Source: GH45 sp046704385
GTDB taxonomy: Bacteria; Bacteroidota; Bacteroidia; Bacteroidales; SZUA-534
Length of the DNA stretch: 64,000 nucleotides
Direction of reading: 5' to 3'
Assembly (NCBI GenBank): GCA_046704385.1
Contig: JBJKSB010000041.1
Coordinates: 242,064 to 306,063, forward strand
A program made the translations under genes and the position numbers. Below, one piece after another: positions 1 to 9,927 of the stretch (position 1 is the first letter of the stretch; every line of letters begins with the position of its first letter). The notes beneath the pieces are model-generated. The model saw only the letters and a list, made by a program, of their open reading frames with translations, had not been told where the DNA came from and did no database searches.

Positions 1-1
1 C

Positions 2-211
2 GCTTTAGACCTTGTACATAAAGGTAAAACCGGTTATCGAGCTAAAAATTTTGATTATATTGATTTTGCAAATGGAATAAAATATATTTTGGAATTAGAC
101 CATGAACAATATTTGGAGATGTCAAATAATTGTAGAAAAGTAGGCATAAGCCAATTTTCACAGGACGCAGCATTTCAAAATTTTGAAAAAATTATCAATA
201 CAAAAGCATAA
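2..211 (+). CDS. Glycosyltransferase family 4, C-terminal end (partial)
   Basis: An open frame enters from the left edge and ends in TAA at 209-211, giving 69 residues. The segment GKTGYRAKNFDYIDFANGI matches the C-terminal consensus of GT4 (GT-B fold) enzymes, where a glycine-containing loop is followed by a helix that closes back on the N-terminal domain. The catalytic region lies outside the window. It is on the same strand as the following polysaccharide genes and is probably the previous gene of the same cluster. The donor and acceptor sugars cannot be told from this part. Confidence 0.75.
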   Translation, partial: ALDLVHKGKTGYRAKNFDYIDFANGIKYILELDHEQYLEMSNNCRKVGISQFSQDAAFQNFEKIINTKA

Positions 212-305
212 GTAAAAACCATATTTTCATTTTATTAACAACATTTCAGTATATTGCCAGCAATGCTAAAAAGACCCAGAACAAGTAAATTATAAAAGTT
301 GAATC

Positions 306-935
306 ATGAAAAAATATGTTTACAAAGCATCTCTGATTTTAAATGGAATTTTTATAATTCTATTTATCCTGTTAGGATTAAAATTTAAGGAGGAAATCAT
401 TCAAAAGTTAATCAATAAAAAAGAAAAAGCGACGATTGTTCTATTTGGAGATTCAATAATAAAGGGGGGTAAATGGAATGATTTATTAGGAAGAAGCGAT
501 GTTAAAAACAGTGGCTTTGGTGGTTTTACAACTTCTCATCTAAGATGGTTGATTTAAAAAAACGTCATTGATTTTGAACCAGAAATTTGTTTTATAGAAG
601 GAGGAATAAATGATATTGGAGTCGGGATTCCTTTAGAAAGAATTAAAATCAATTATAAGAGTTTAATTGATACATTAATTTCAAATAACATAACTCCTAT
701 AGTGCAATCAACTTTATATGAAGAGGACAAAAACAGCAAGGTTATGGTTGATAGCTTGAATAGTTTTTTAATTGATTACTGTAATCAAAAATCGATTAGA
801 TATTTAGATATAAATTCAAAACTATCAACAAATAATGGATTAAAACCAGAGTACTCAAAGGATGGAACTCATATTAATGAAAGTGCCTATTTAATATGGG
901 CAAAAGAAATAAAAGAAGTACTGAAGGGACAATAA
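306..935 (+). pseudogene. SGNH/GDSL hydrolase interrupted by one in-frame stop
   Basis: The frame starts at ATG 306 with one N-terminal membrane/signal segment (residues 8-25) and carries the SGNH blocks: GDS (catalytic Ser, about residue 48), GG-IND (block III, about residue 103) and DGTHIN near the C-terminus (catalytic Asp and His). A TAA at 555-557 interrupts it; the same frame then runs open to 935 with no frameshift, so a single substitution from a CAA, AAA or GAA codon would explain it. Total length, about 209 codons, is normal for a small SGNH esterase. In polysaccharide clusters such enzymes usually remove or transfer acyl groups. I call it a nonsense pseudogene; a sequencing error or a still-functional restart is possible. 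Confidence 0.75.
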
Positions 936-1056
936 TGCATTATTGGCAGCTGCGTTTTTAGCTAACGAAAAGTATTGAAAGCCTAATATAATACATTGAG
1001 AATTAATTTCTTAATTTTGGAAATAATATAAATTATATAATCATTTTTAGAGTTAT

Positions 1057-1779
1057 ATGAATATTGAACTTTTACCATGGGATAGTAATTTTTTTAATTT
1101 AAAAATAGGTCGAATCATTCTTAATGATAACGATGATTTGCTTAATAATGAATTTGAATATGAAATAAAAACGAAAGATTTTGACTTGGTTTATATTTTT
1201 AAATATAACAAAATAATTTCCTCTGAATTATTATTAAGATATGGAATCGAGCTTGTGGATACTCAGTTAACTATGTCTAAACTATTTAATAAAAGAGAAG
1301 TAGAACAAAGGGACTTTAATTTATTAAATAAACTTAATAAAAAAGATTTGGCGGATTGCATTTCGATTGCTGAAGACACAGCGCATGTTTCAAGGTTTTT
1401 TCAGGAAAAATTAATTGGTCCAAATAAAACAAAGGAAATGTATAGAGAATGGATATTCAATGCACTAAATAAATCCTTTTCTGATGGCCTTTTTGTTGAA
1501 AAAATTGATGGTGTCGTTGTTGGAATACATTTAATAAAAACAGACATACAAAATGAAACTGGTTATTTTACATTAACCGGAGTCAATCCAAAAATTAAGA
1601 GAAGGGGTGTAGGTAAAAATCTATGGCTTCAATCCTATAATTATTGGTCGGGTAATCATAACATTGTACGCATCAAAAGCCCATTTTCATTACAAAACAG
1701 GGAATCTTTTAATTTTCATTTAAAGATGGGATTTAACAAGATTGATGAGGTTAAATATATTTATCATTACAGAAAATAA
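1057..1779 (+). CDS. WecD-like dTDP-amino-sugar N-acetyltransferase (GNAT)
   Basis: This 240-residue protein opens with LPWDSNFFNLKIGR, typical of WecD/FdtC-type enzymes that acetylate dTDP-4-amino-4,6-dideoxygalactose. The GNAT acetyl-CoA loop is visible as KRRGVGKNL near residue 182, preceded by the strand GYFTLTGVNP. The length is close to E. coli WecD (about 224 residues). The next gene, a WecE-like transaminase, begins 7 bases after this stop, so the pair is probably co-translated and makes a Fuc4NAc-type (4-acetamido-4,6-dideoxyhexose) donor. The exact amino-sugar isomer cannot be read from sequence. Confidence 0.7.
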   Translation: MNIELLPWDSNFFNLKIGRIILNDNDDLLNNEFEYEIKTKDFDLVYIFKYNKIISSELLLRYGIELVDTQLTMSKLFNKREVEQRDFNLLNKLNKKDLADCISIAEDTAHVSRFFQEKLIGPNKTKEMYREWIFNALNKSFSDGLFVEKIDGVVVGIHLIKTDIQNETGYFTLTGVNPKIKRRGVGKNLWLQSYNYWSGNHNIVRIKSPFSLQNRESFNFHLKMGFNKIDEVKYIYHYRK

Positions 1780-1786
1780 TTTGTTT

Positions 1787-2905
1787 ATGATTCCTTTTAA
1801 CAAGCCGTTTCTGATTGGTGAAGAAATTGAAAATATAAAGAATGCAATTTCATTAGGACAGATATCCGGTAATGGAGAATATACAAAAAAATGTCATAAG
1901 TTTTTTGAAGACAACTTTCGCTTTAAAAAGGTATTGTTGACAACTTCATGTACTGATGCTTTAGAAATGTCGGCACTTCTGATAGATATAAAACCAGGAG
2001 ATGAGGTGATTATGCCTAGTTTTACATTTGTGTCAACAGCCCTTGCATTTGTACGTCAGGGAGCAAAAATAGTATTTGTTGATAGTAGAAAAGATCACCC
2101 CGGTATCGATGAAACGAAAATTGAAAGCTTAATTAATTCAAAAACAAAAGCTATCGTTGTAGTTCATTATGCCGGAGTATCTTGTGATATGGATATTATA
2201 GCGGAGCTGGCTAAAAAATATCGTTTGTTTGTAGTTGAAGATGCTGCACAAGCGATAGATAGCTATTATAAGGGTAAGCCTCTTGGTGGTATTGGTCATT
2301 TGGGATGTTTTTCGTTTCACGAAACAAAGAACATCCAGTGTGGTGAAGGAGGAATGCTAATTATTAATGATGAAAAATTAATTAAACGAGCAGAAATTTT
2401 GTGGGAGAAAGGGACAAACAGAGCAAAATTCTTTAGAGGGGAAGTAAATAAATATGAATGGGTTGATACTGGATCATCCTTTCTGCCATCGGAATTATCA
2501 GCAGCGTTTTTATATGCCCAGCTTAATAACCTAAATCGTATTCAACAAAAAAGGAGTGAATTGTGGCAATCCTATTTTATAATGTTGAGTGAATGGAGTA
2601 TTAATAATGAAATTGGGCTTCCTGTTATTCCTGAATATGCAACCAATAATGCACATATGTTTTATATGGTCTGTAAAAGTGAAGAACAACGGGCTAACAT
2701 AATAAGGAAATTAAAAAGCAATCAGATTCATGCAGTATTTCATTATTTATGTTTACACAAAAGCCCTTTCTATAAAAAGAATCATGATCATAGAAGGCTA
2801 ACTAACGCTTGTGGTTATGAGCAAAAATTATTACGATTACCCTTGTTTTTTGACCTTACTATAAGTGATATTGAGAAAATTGTAAATATTATTATACAGG
2901 CGTGA
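1787..2905 (+). CDS. wecE: WecE-like sugar-nucleotide transaminase (DegT/DnrJ/EryC1)
   Basis: A 372-residue PLP-dependent aminotransferase that would convert dTDP-4-keto-6-deoxyglucose to dTDP-4-amino-4,6-dideoxygalactose with glutamate as amino donor. Seen: MIPFNKPFLIGEE at the start, VVHYAGVSCDM, the EDAAQAIDSYYKG segment, and SFHETKNIQCGEGG carrying the Schiff-base lysine (HETKN). I chose ATG 1787 because it matches the family N-terminus; the open frame reaches back to 1742 but that part only overlaps the upstream acetyltransferase. The stop overlaps the next gene's GTG start (GTGA at 2902-2905). Length matches E. coli WecE (376). Confidence 0.85.
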   Translation: MIPFNKPFLIGEEIENIKNAISLGQISGNGEYTKKCHKFFEDNFRFKKVLLTTSCTDALEMSALLIDIKPGDEVIMPSFTFVSTALAFVRQGAKIVFVDSRKDHPGIDETKIESLINSKTKAIVVVHYAGVSCDMDIIAELAKKYRLFVVEDAAQAIDSYYKGKPLGGIGHLGCFSFHETKNIQCGEGGMLIINDEKLIKRAEILWEKGTNRAKFFRGEVNKYEWVDTGSSFLPSELSAAFLYAQLNNLNRIQQKRSELWQSYFIMLSEWSINNEIGLPVIPEYATNNAHMFYMVCKSEEQRANIIRKLKSNQIHAVFHYLCLHKSPFYKKNHDHRRLTNACGYEQKLLRLPLFFDLTISDIEKIVNIIIQA

Positions 2906-4128
2906 TTTCTTTTAATAAAATACTTAATAATATTTTTCTAATACTTTATCCGTTTTACCCCTTCTGGGCGTGGTTAAGTTTATCAAGGTTTAATCTGTCT
3001 TTCGATAAGGCTGTAAGTGTTATATTATTTCCAGTAGCGTTATACTTATTTGTACGTGGCCTAAAAAGAATTCCAAATTATTTAATTGCATTTATACTAT
3101 TTACACTTTTTCATCTGTTTTCCATTTATAAGCACAATCTAATTCCTAATAACACAAATTGGCTTTTTTTTATTTTTTCCGATAAAAATGTTTTTGCGTG
3201 TATTTTATTAATTCTTGTTGAAAACACTTTTATTCTGAAATCAGTAATTAAGAAATTAAATGTGCGAATTCTTTTTGTAATAGCATTATCATTAATATTC
3301 AGCCTTATTCAGATCAAAAACCCAGATTTTTTTGTAACCAATCGAATTGATGAAGACAGCCTATATTTGAAAGAATTAAGAAATCTTTCTATTTATAGTT
3401 GGGTTAATTTAAATACATTAGGTATTACTTTTCCTTTTCTGATAGCTATTGTGCTGAACTATTATAACATCAGTAAAAGGGTTATGTTTTTTTTTATAAC
3501 CTTTTGTGGTATTACTGTGGCTTTTTTATCAAGGGCCAGATATGTCATGATCTCTACACTGATTGTTTTATCGCAGGTGATTTTTGCAAAGAGTAACAAA
3601 ATGTTCTTAAAGGCATATTATGTTTTTATATTTATGCTTGTTGCCGGGTTATTTTTGACTTTGTCGGAACAACTTGGGATTGATATTGGGGGGATTGTTG
3701 AAAATAGAATTTTAGAAGAGAATACAAATTTTGCATCAGCAAAAACCAGAATTTTATCTTATTATGTGTTTTTAGACAAATTCCCTGAAAACCCAATATT
3801 TGGAGTGGGGCCAAAGATGCAGGAGGATGCACTTAGGTTGCTTGAAGGGCGTGCTCCTACCATACATATTGGTTACTTACAATATTTGTATTATTATGGT
3901 ATTGTTGGAGCATCAATATTTTTTATTTCATTAATTTTAATTCTGAAAAGAGCATGGCGTGTTGGGAAGCGCACCAATTTTTGGGGCAGTTTTTATGGGT
4001 TCATCGCATTTAGTTTTGCGAATTTGACTTTTCCATATTTTAATTATTCCGAAATGGGTGTTGTTTTAGCGGTTATTTATTTAAAATATTATGAACAGTC
4101 AAAAGAAACAAAAGGGATTTTAAATTAA
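2902..4128 (+). CDS. O-antigen polymerase/ligase-like membrane protein (Wzy/WaaL type)
   Basis: A 408-residue, very hydrophobic protein with about 10-12 predicted membrane helices and a larger extracytoplasmic loop near residues 270-320 that contains GVGP (NPIFGVGPKMQEDALR) and a following HIGYLQYLYYYG. This layout is that of the Wzy_C superfamily, which polymerises lipid-linked repeat units or ligates them on the outer face of the inner membrane. The start is GTG at 2902, overlapping the upstream stop. Position inside the cluster favours polymerase over ligase, but sequence alone does not decide. Confidence 0.75.
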   Translation: MISFNKILNNIFLILYPFYPFWAWLSLSRFNLSFDKAVSVILFPVALYLFVRGLKRIPNYLIAFILFTLFHLFSIYKHNLIPNNTNWLFFIFSDKNVFACILLILVENTFILKSVIKKLNVRILFVIALSLIFSLIQIKNPDFFVTNRIDEDSLYLKELRNLSIYSWVNLNTLGITFPFLIAIVLNYYNISKRVMFFFITFCGITVAFLSRARYVMISTLIVLSQVIFAKSNKMFLKAYYVFIFMLVAGLFLTLSEQLGIDIGGIVENRILEENTNFASAKTRILSYYVFLDKFPENPIFGVGPKMQEDALRLLEGRAPTIHIGYLQYLYYYGIVGASIFFISLILILKRAWRVGKRTNFWGSFYGFIAFSFANLTFPYFNYSEMGVVLAVIYLKYYEQSKETKGILN

Positions 4129-4155
4129 TTCAATTGATAATCAAGAACTTTTTAA

Positions 4156-4746
4156 ATGAAGGGCATTAGGAAATTACGAATTATAAAGATTGAAAGTTTT
4201 TCAATAGTACAAACTTTATTTAGCAGGATTTTGGCCAAGTGGTTTTGGGGGATTAAAATACAAGGGGGATCAAGGTTTTATGGAAAAACTATTTTTTACA
4301 GAACAAAAAACAGCGAGATAACCATTGGTAAAAATTGTCGATTTATCTCTAAAGCTAATAGCATTAATTTAATAGGAATTAACAGACCGTGCATATTGAA
4401 TACTCTCACCAAACAAGCCAAATTATCAATAGGCGATAACTGTGGCTTTTCAGGAACAGTTATTGGGGCAGCAATTGAAATAATAATTGGTGATAATGTA
4501 AAATGTGGTGCCAATACACTTATTACAGATTCTGATTGGCATTTTGAAGATTCCCGAAGTGGAAAACCCAAAAAAATAATTATTGGTAACAATGTTTGGC
4601 TGGGGGTTAACTCTGTTATTTTAAAAGGAGTGGAAATTGGTGAAAATGCGGTGGTTGGTGCAAACTCGGTTGTTACGCGAAATGTGCCGGCGAATTCAGT
4701 TGTAGCAGGAAATCCTTGCAAAATTATAAAAGAAGGAGCAAATTAA
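4156..4746 (+). CDS. Left-handed beta-helix (hexapeptide) acyltransferase
   Basis: A 196-residue protein with hexapeptide repeats through most of its length (IIGDNVKCGANTLI, IIGNNVWLGVNSVI, IGENAVVGANSVV) and the usual family ending NSVVAGNPCKIIK. The DSDWHFED segment (about residues 129-136) supplies a histidine in the position used by CatB/WbbJ/NodL-type O-acetyltransferases. It would move an acetyl group from acetyl-CoA onto a sugar of the repeat unit, in the cytoplasm. Only one base separates its stop from the following glycosyltransferase. Acceptor unknown. Confidence 0.8.
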   Translation: MKGIRKLRIIKIESFSIVQTLFSRILAKWFWGIKIQGGSRFYGKTIFYRTKNSEITIGKNCRFISKANSINLIGINRPCILNTLTKQAKLSIGDNCGFSGTVIGAAIEIIIGDNVKCGANTLITDSDWHFEDSRSGKPKKIIIGNNVWLGVNSVILKGVEIGENAVVGANSVVTRNVPANSVVAGNPCKIIKEGAN

Positions 4747-4747
4747 A

Positions 4748-5920
4748 ATGAATGTCTTATATTTGGGGTCTTCGGGTTTCCCATATGGATTGGCAGAAAT
4801 ACAAAGAATACAACTTATTTCGAAAGCTTTAATTGAAGAAGGTTGTCATGTATATGTAATAAACAGAAGAGGTGTTCATTCAAAAAAAACCCATCCAAAT
4901 CTTAATAAAGCAGGGAGATACAGCAGAGTAGTTTACATTTATACTTCATCACCTTATCGATTAGAAAACTTTATAGAAAGAAATAGTAAAAAGATTGTTG
5001 GATTTTTACTTGAACTTGTATGTATTTTCAAAATTCATCACAGAAAAACCATTGATGCAGTGATTGTTTCTTCAATGAGTTTCTGGGACCTTTTATTTTA
5101 CAAGATGATTACCTGGATACTAGGTGTTAAATTATTACTGAATTATGTTGAATATAATTCTTCAATGGTATCGAGAAAAAAATTAAAGCTTAAAGTAAAT
5201 GATTATTTCTTCGACAAATATGCAATCAGAGTTTCAGATGGAATATTACCAATTAGTGAATTTTTAATTCAAAAAATAAAAGAGAAAGACAAAAGCAAGC
5301 CTTTCCTAAAGATTCCTGTTTTGACTGATATAAACAGATACTCCGGAATTACAAAAGATTGTTCTGAAAAATATATTCTATTTTGTGGAGCTGCAGGATA
5401 TATTGAAGTTATAAATTTTATAATTGACACATTTGAAATTTTATCGGATAATTCGTTGTTTTTATACCTTGTTGTTAATGGTAAAGAAAATCATCTTTTG
5501 AAACTTCAAAATAGAATAATCAATTCTGCAAAATCTTCAAAAATTAGGGTATTTAGTAGTTTGTCCGATAATGAATTGTCGCATCTATATTATAATGCTT
5601 CAGGATTATTAATACCCCTTCGGCCCACATTACAAGATAAAGCAAGATTTCCACATAAAATAGGAGAATATTTAGCGTCCGGGAATGTTATAATTACGAC
5701 AAATTATGGCGAAGTAAAATATTATTTTCATAACAAGGAAAATGCGTTGATAGCTGAAAACTATAATATAAAAGAATATGCAATGCAAATAGAATATCTA
5801 TTATTAAACCATGAAGAATCGAGAGTCATTGGTACTAACGGAAAGAAATTATGCCAAGAATATTTTAATTATCAAAATTACGGAAACCCTTTAGTACAAT
5901 TTATCAATAGCTTAAACTAA
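4748..5920 (+). CDS. Glycosyltransferase, GT-B fold (family 4-like)
   Basis: A 390-residue protein with a GT-B layout: N-terminal Rossmann half starting MNVLYLGSSGFPYGLAEIQR, a middle linker, and a C-terminal half with ILFCGAAGYIE, the loop SGLLIPLRPTLQDKARFPHK and GEYLASGNVIITTNYGE in the place of the usual nucleotide-sugar E-x7-E region. It is more diverged than the other family 4 enzymes in the cluster. Role: adds one sugar to the lipid-linked repeat unit at the cytoplasmic face. Tightly coupled to the acyltransferase before it. Confidence 0.75.
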   Translation: MNVLYLGSSGFPYGLAEIQRIQLISKALIEEGCHVYVINRRGVHSKKTHPNLNKAGRYSRVVYIYTSSPYRLENFIERNSKKIVGFLLELVCIFKIHHRKTIDAVIVSSMSFWDLLFYKMITWILGVKLLLNYVEYNSSMVSRKKLKLKVNDYFFDKYAIRVSDGILPISEFLIQKIKEKDKSKPFLKIPVLTDINRYSGITKDCSEKYILFCGAAGYIEVINFIIDTFEILSDNSLFLYLVVNGKENHLLKLQNRIINSAKSSKIRVFSSLSDNELSHLYYNASGLLIPLRPTLQDKARFPHKIGEYLASGNVIITTNYGEVKYYFHNKENALIAENYNIKEYAMQIEYLLLNHEESRVIGTNGKKLCQEYFNYQNYGNPLVQFINSLN

Positions 5921-5959
5921 AATAATTGTACGAATTAAAAAAAATTAAATCAGGATAGA

Positions 5960-7822
5960 ATGTGCGGAATAACGGGAAAAGTAAATTTTAATCAGAACGA
6001 ACTTATTGAAAACTATGAATTATCATCAATGACGGATGTAATTTCACATCGGGGCCCTGATGATTCTGGAATATTTATTGACAAGAACGTTGGATTGGGT
6101 TTTAGACGATTAAGTATTATTGATTTGGAAACAGGAAGTCAACCCTTAAAAAACCATAATGGAAGTGTTGTAATTGTATTTAATGGTGAAATATATAACT
6201 ATTTAGATTTAAAGATAATTTTAGAAAAGAAAGGATATAATTTCAGAACCAAAACAGACACAGAAGTTATTTTAGCAGCATACGAAATTTATGGTGAAAA
6301 TTGTTTGTCGATGCTGCGAGGCATGTTTGCATTTGCAATATGGGATTCAAATGAAAAGAGACTCTTTTGTGCTCGAGATAGATTTGGAATAAAACCATTC
6401 TATTATTATTTAGATAACAATAAATTTGTTTTTGGTTCAGAAATTAAGTCAATACTTAAAGCTGCCAATGTAAATAAAGAATTATCAATTGAAGCAATTG
6501 ATTCATATTTCGCATTTGGTTATATAACTTCAGATAAATCAATTTATAAAAGCATAAAAAAGCTTTCCCCGGGGCATTTTTTAATTCTTTCTCCAAATAA
6601 CGGTCAAAAGTTAACTATAAGAAAATATTGGGACGTTAATTTTGATTTTGATTTAGATAAAAGTGAGAAAGAGTGGATCGAGGAGATTCAAGATAGTTTT
6701 TCAGAAACTGTAAAATCACATATGATTTCTGATGTGCCTATTGGAGCTTTTTTAAGTGGAGGAATAGACTCAAGCTCGGTTGTGGCAATGATGGCCTTGA
6801 ATTCGGACAAACCAATTGAGACTTTCTCAATAGGGTTTAAAGAAGAAAAATATAATGAACTTGAGTTTGCCAGAGCAGTTGCTAAAAAATATAATTGCAA
6901 TCATCATGAACAAATAATAGAACCAGAATCCATTGGATTGTTGCCCAAACTGGTTCAGGCTTATGATGAACCTTTTGCTGATTCATCTGCAATTCCGACC
7001 TATTATGTTTCAAAATTTGCAAGAGAATATGTTACAGTTGTATTATCTGGCGACGGAGGTGACGAATTGTTTGCCGGATATAATATATATAATTACTTTC
7101 AAAAGATTTATGGAAATTCAATATTAAGCACAAAGTTAAAAAAGATAATTTGGGGAAATATCTATAACATGATTCCGGAACATATCGCTGGGAAAGGCTT
7201 AGTATATTATTTGTCAAAAAACAAGGAGTTTTTAGGAGCCTATTTAAATATTTGGAATAAACCTGAAAGAAGTAAATTATTAAGAAAGGATTTATATTTA
7301 AATTCTAATGATTTTTCACAGAAATATAAAGAAAACCTTTTATTAGATAATACTAATACTGACTTCATAACAAACCTGCAGTATTTAGATATTAAAACAT
7401 ATCTTGTTGATGACATATTAACAAAGGTTGACCGTGTAAGTATGCAAAATTCTTTGGAGGTCAGGGTCCCTATTTTGGATCACAAATTTGCAGAAATGAC
7501 TTTTAAGATACCCTCTACACTCAAATATAACAGTGGCGAAAAAAAATATATATTTAAAAAATCGTTATCAAAACACCTTCCCGAAAATGTGCTTTCACAT
7601 TCAAAAAAAGGCTTTAGTGTTCCATTGTCAGTTTGGTTTAAAGATGATTTAAAAGAATATATAAATGACGTTTTACTTTCTTCAAATGCCGCAATAAATG
7701 AATATCTTGAACAAAATTATGTTGGTAAAGTTGTTAATAATAGTTTTACAAGCAAACGAAATTTTAGTAAGCGTATATGGTCATTGTTGTTTTTTGAGGA
7801 ATGGCTAAAACAAAACAGTTAA
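5960..7822 (+). CDS. asnB: Asparagine synthase (glutamine-hydrolysing), AsnB family
   Basis: 620 residues in two domains: an N-terminal class II glutaminase beginning MCGITGK, with Cys2 as nucleophile and SHRGPDDSG, FNGEIYN and TDTEVILAAYE motifs (residues 1-210), and an ATP-pyrophosphatase synthetase domain with the P-loop SGGIDSSSV near residue 270 and LSGDGGDELFAGY near 365. All key residues are present. Placed between glycosyltransferases in the cluster, it may amidate a uronic acid of the polysaccharide, as proposed for WbpS-type paralogues, rather than supply free asparagine; that is inference from context. A 16-base gap precedes the next gene. Confidence 0.85.
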   Translation: MCGITGKVNFNQNELIENYELSSMTDVISHRGPDDSGIFIDKNVGLGFRRLSIIDLETGSQPLKNHNGSVVIVFNGEIYNYLDLKIILEKKGYNFRTKTDTEVILAAYEIYGENCLSMLRGMFAFAIWDSNEKRLFCARDRFGIKPFYYYLDNNKFVFGSEIKSILKAANVNKELSIEAIDSYFAFGYITSDKSIYKSIKKLSPGHFLILSPNNGQKLTIRKYWDVNFDFDLDKSEKEWIEEIQDSFSETVKSHMISDVPIGAFLSGGIDSSSVVAMMALNSDKPIETFSIGFKEEKYNELEFARAVAKKYNCNHHEQIIEPESIGLLPKLVQAYDEPFADSSAIPTYYVSKFAREYVTVVLSGDGGDELFAGYNIYNYFQKIYGNSILSTKLKKIIWGNIYNMIPEHIAGKGLVYYLSKNKEFLGAYLNIWNKPERSKLLRKDLYLNSNDFSQKYKENLLLDNTNTDFITNLQYLDIKTYLVDDILTKVDRVSMQNSLEVRVPILDHKFAEMTFKIPSTLKYNSGEKKYIFKKSLSKHLPENVLSHSKKGFSVPLSVWFKDDLKEYINDVLLSSNAAINEYLEQNYVGKVVNNSFTSKRNFSKRIWSLLFFEEWLKQNS

Positions 7823-7838
7823 TTATTTTTTACCACGA

Positions 7839-8897
7839 ATGAAAATAAATTTACTTTATATTATCGATAATTTAGGTAATGGGGGAAAAGAACGCCAATT
7901 AATAGAAATTTGTAAAAACATTGACAAAAGCAAAATAAATATTAATATTATTTCTTTTGGGGCAGGCCAACATTATGAAAAAGAGGCGATTAAGCATAGC
8001 AGCAATTATCTTTATATTGATAAAGAAAGGAATAAAATAGCACCATTCTTTAAATTATTTAAGTTTTTCAGGCAAAACAATATTGATATTGTTCATTCGT
8101 GGGATGATTTTTCTGCTTTTTATATTTATTTACTTTCATTTTTTTTCTCATATAAAACAGTTGGTTCAATAAGGAATGCGGGAGGGGACAAAAATGTTAG
8201 ATATTATTTAAAACAGTATCTTTTAAAAAGATCAAATGTTGTAATAAGCAATACATACGCAGGGCTAAGGTTTTATAATTTGGAGGGGACGGTCTTAAAA
8301 AATTTGATTAATACTGAAAGATTTGAAACATCAACACATTCAACAGAATTTAATATTATTAAAGCTTCATCATTTACATTTAGGAAAAATCACAAAATGT
8401 TTTTTGAAGCTGCTATTGATTTGGTTCGGGACGATATTGTCGATATTGTTTATTTAGCTGGTGATGGACCATTTAAAAACCAGTATGAACAAATAATTAA
8501 TAATTACGATAATTCAATTAAAAGCAGGTTTGTTTTTTTAGGAGCAGTCCATAATGTTGAGAAGATATATAAAAATTGTAAAATTGGTATTTTATGTTCT
8601 ACTGCTGAATTTGGTGAAGGATTGTCAAATACTTTACTGGAATATATGGCTGCGGGATTAGTTCCTATCGCCACAAATATCGGAGGATCTCTGGAAATTA
8701 TTAATCATAATCAAAATGGGTTTTTGGTAAATGAAAATGACTCAAAAATGATTTATGAATGTGTAAAATTACTTCATGAGGATGAAGCACTTTACAATAG
8801 AATTAGTGAAAAAGCAAAAGAAACAATAGAAAATGATTTTGATAAAAATTTGATTATAGAAAAATTATTGACATTATATTTTGAATTAAAGAAGTGA
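7839..8897 (+). CDS. Glycosyltransferase family 4
   Basis: 352 residues with a clear GT4 pattern: N-terminal NLGNGGKERQLIEI (the glycine-rich acceptor loop), WDDFSAFYIYLLS, then the donor half with LAGDGPFKNQYEQ, FLGAVHNVEKIY and the E-x7-E-like EFGEGLSNTLLEYMAAGLV. Retaining, nucleotide-sugar-dependent, cytoplasmic or membrane-associated. It follows asnB by 16 bases and belongs to the same plus-strand transcription unit. Confidence 0.85.
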   Translation: MKINLLYIIDNLGNGGKERQLIEICKNIDKSKININIISFGAGQHYEKEAIKHSSNYLYIDKERNKIAPFFKLFKFFRQNNIDIVHSWDDFSAFYIYLLSFFFSYKTVGSIRNAGGDKNVRYYLKQYLLKRSNVVISNTYAGLRFYNLEGTVLKNLINTERFETSTHSTEFNIIKASSFTFRKNHKMFFEAAIDLVRDDIVDIVYLAGDGPFKNQYEQIINNYDNSIKSRFVFLGAVHNVEKIYKNCKIGILCSTAEFGEGLSNTLLEYMAAGLVPIATNIGGSLEIINHNQNGFLVNENDSKMIYECVKLLHEDEALYNRISEKAKETIENDFDKNLIIEKLLTLYFELKK

Positions 8898-9131
8898 ATT
8901 ATCAAACTTGTTTTCTTTGAATACAGCCTCTGGCTTTTATGCCTCTGGTTATCCGTGTCAGGTAAAAGGTTTTAAAATTAATTTTAAATGCGAATAACAG
9001 AGTTGCTATGCCAGTTAAGGGAGAGTTTAAATCCTAATAACAAATAGAAATGGTAATTATCCAAAACAGATAAAAAGAAATTAGAATTTTAGCCGTTAAA
9101 TAAAATTGTAATAAAGGGAAGATTTTTGCAT
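8898..9131. other. Intergenic gap inside the polysaccharide cluster
   Basis: About 230 bases of AT-rich sequence without a credible open frame. It is the largest gap in the first 16 kb of the cluster and could hold an internal promoter for the sulfotransferase and following genes, but I could not find a convincing -33/-7 pair. Confidence 0.4.
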
Positions 9132-9917
9132 ATGAATCCATATTTAATATTAGGAACTCAACGAAGCGGAACCACGGTAGTCCACATAGCTTTATATAAT
9201 CATCCACAAGTTTCTGCATTATACGATGAAGCACAAATTACACCCTTATTTACAAGTGGATTATCAACATTTACATTCGGAAATAATAATAGCAATGAAG
9301 AAAAATGCGATGTTAGGAGACTATTTGAAACTTTATGTACTTTGCAAAACAAAGAAGGAGTTGATACCATTGGAATGAAAATTGCCAATTCAAATCCTTT
9401 TGAGATAAGGGCATTGAAACAAAAGTTATTAGAGCAAATACCAGATATTAAAATTGTCTATATTTATAGGTCAGATTTAACAGCACAATACGGCTCTTTG
9501 GTCAAAGGTAAACAAACAAATCAATTTCATAGTTGGGATGAGAAATTAAAGTCTAAAAATACTATCAAGATCAATCTATTTAAGTTTAAAATATATTTAA
9601 TGAAATATATTTTGTCAAATTTAGAATATGAATCATATACAAAAAGTTTTAGCACATTGACCATAAATTATGAAGAAGATATTCTTCAAGGGGACTTTAA
9701 AAAAATATTCGACTTTTTAAAAATTCAGAAAATTGTTACAAATACAACAAAAAAAATTTCTCCTCCAGCTCAGGAGTATATTAATAACTATGATAAAGCA
9801 AAAATCATAGAAGAAAAACTTAAAAATCAGATAAAGAATAATAGAAAACATTATGAGCGAAGGTTATTGTTCTATACAAGGTTAACAAGATTTTTCAGGA
9901 AACTGTTTTCTAAATAA
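9132..9917 (+). CDS. Sulfotransferase (PAPS-dependent, P-loop)
   Basis: About 261 residues. Right after the start it has LILGTQRSGTT, the 5'-phosphosulfate-binding P-loop of the Sulfotransfer_1/3 families, and later VYIYRSDLTAQYGS, matching the 3'-phosphate-binding region (R-x7-S). It would transfer sulfate from PAPS to a sugar hydroxyl, so the polymer may be sulfated; this is less common than acetylation in bacterial O-antigens. An upstream TTG at 9126 is in frame, but ATG 9132 puts the P-loop at the usual distance from the N-terminus. Confidence 0.75.
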   Translation: MNPYLILGTQRSGTTVVHIALYNHPQVSALYDEAQITPLFTSGLSTFTFGNNNSNEEKCDVRRLFETLCTLQNKEGVDTIGMKIANSNPFEIRALKQKLLEQIPDIKIVYIYRSDLTAQYGSLVKGKQTNQFHSWDEKLKSKNTIKINLFKFKIYLMKYILSNLEYESYTKSFSTLTINYEEDILQGDFKKIFDFLKIQKIVTNTTKKISPPAQEYINNYDKAKIIEEKLKNQIKNNRKHYERRLLFYTRLTRFFRKLFSK

Positions 9918-9927
9918 TTTGTCAGAA

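Noticed and set aside
4296..4721. 141-residue open frame on the minus strand
   Set aside because: It lies fully opposite the hexapeptide acyltransferase, whose repeats are clear; no start context or domain.
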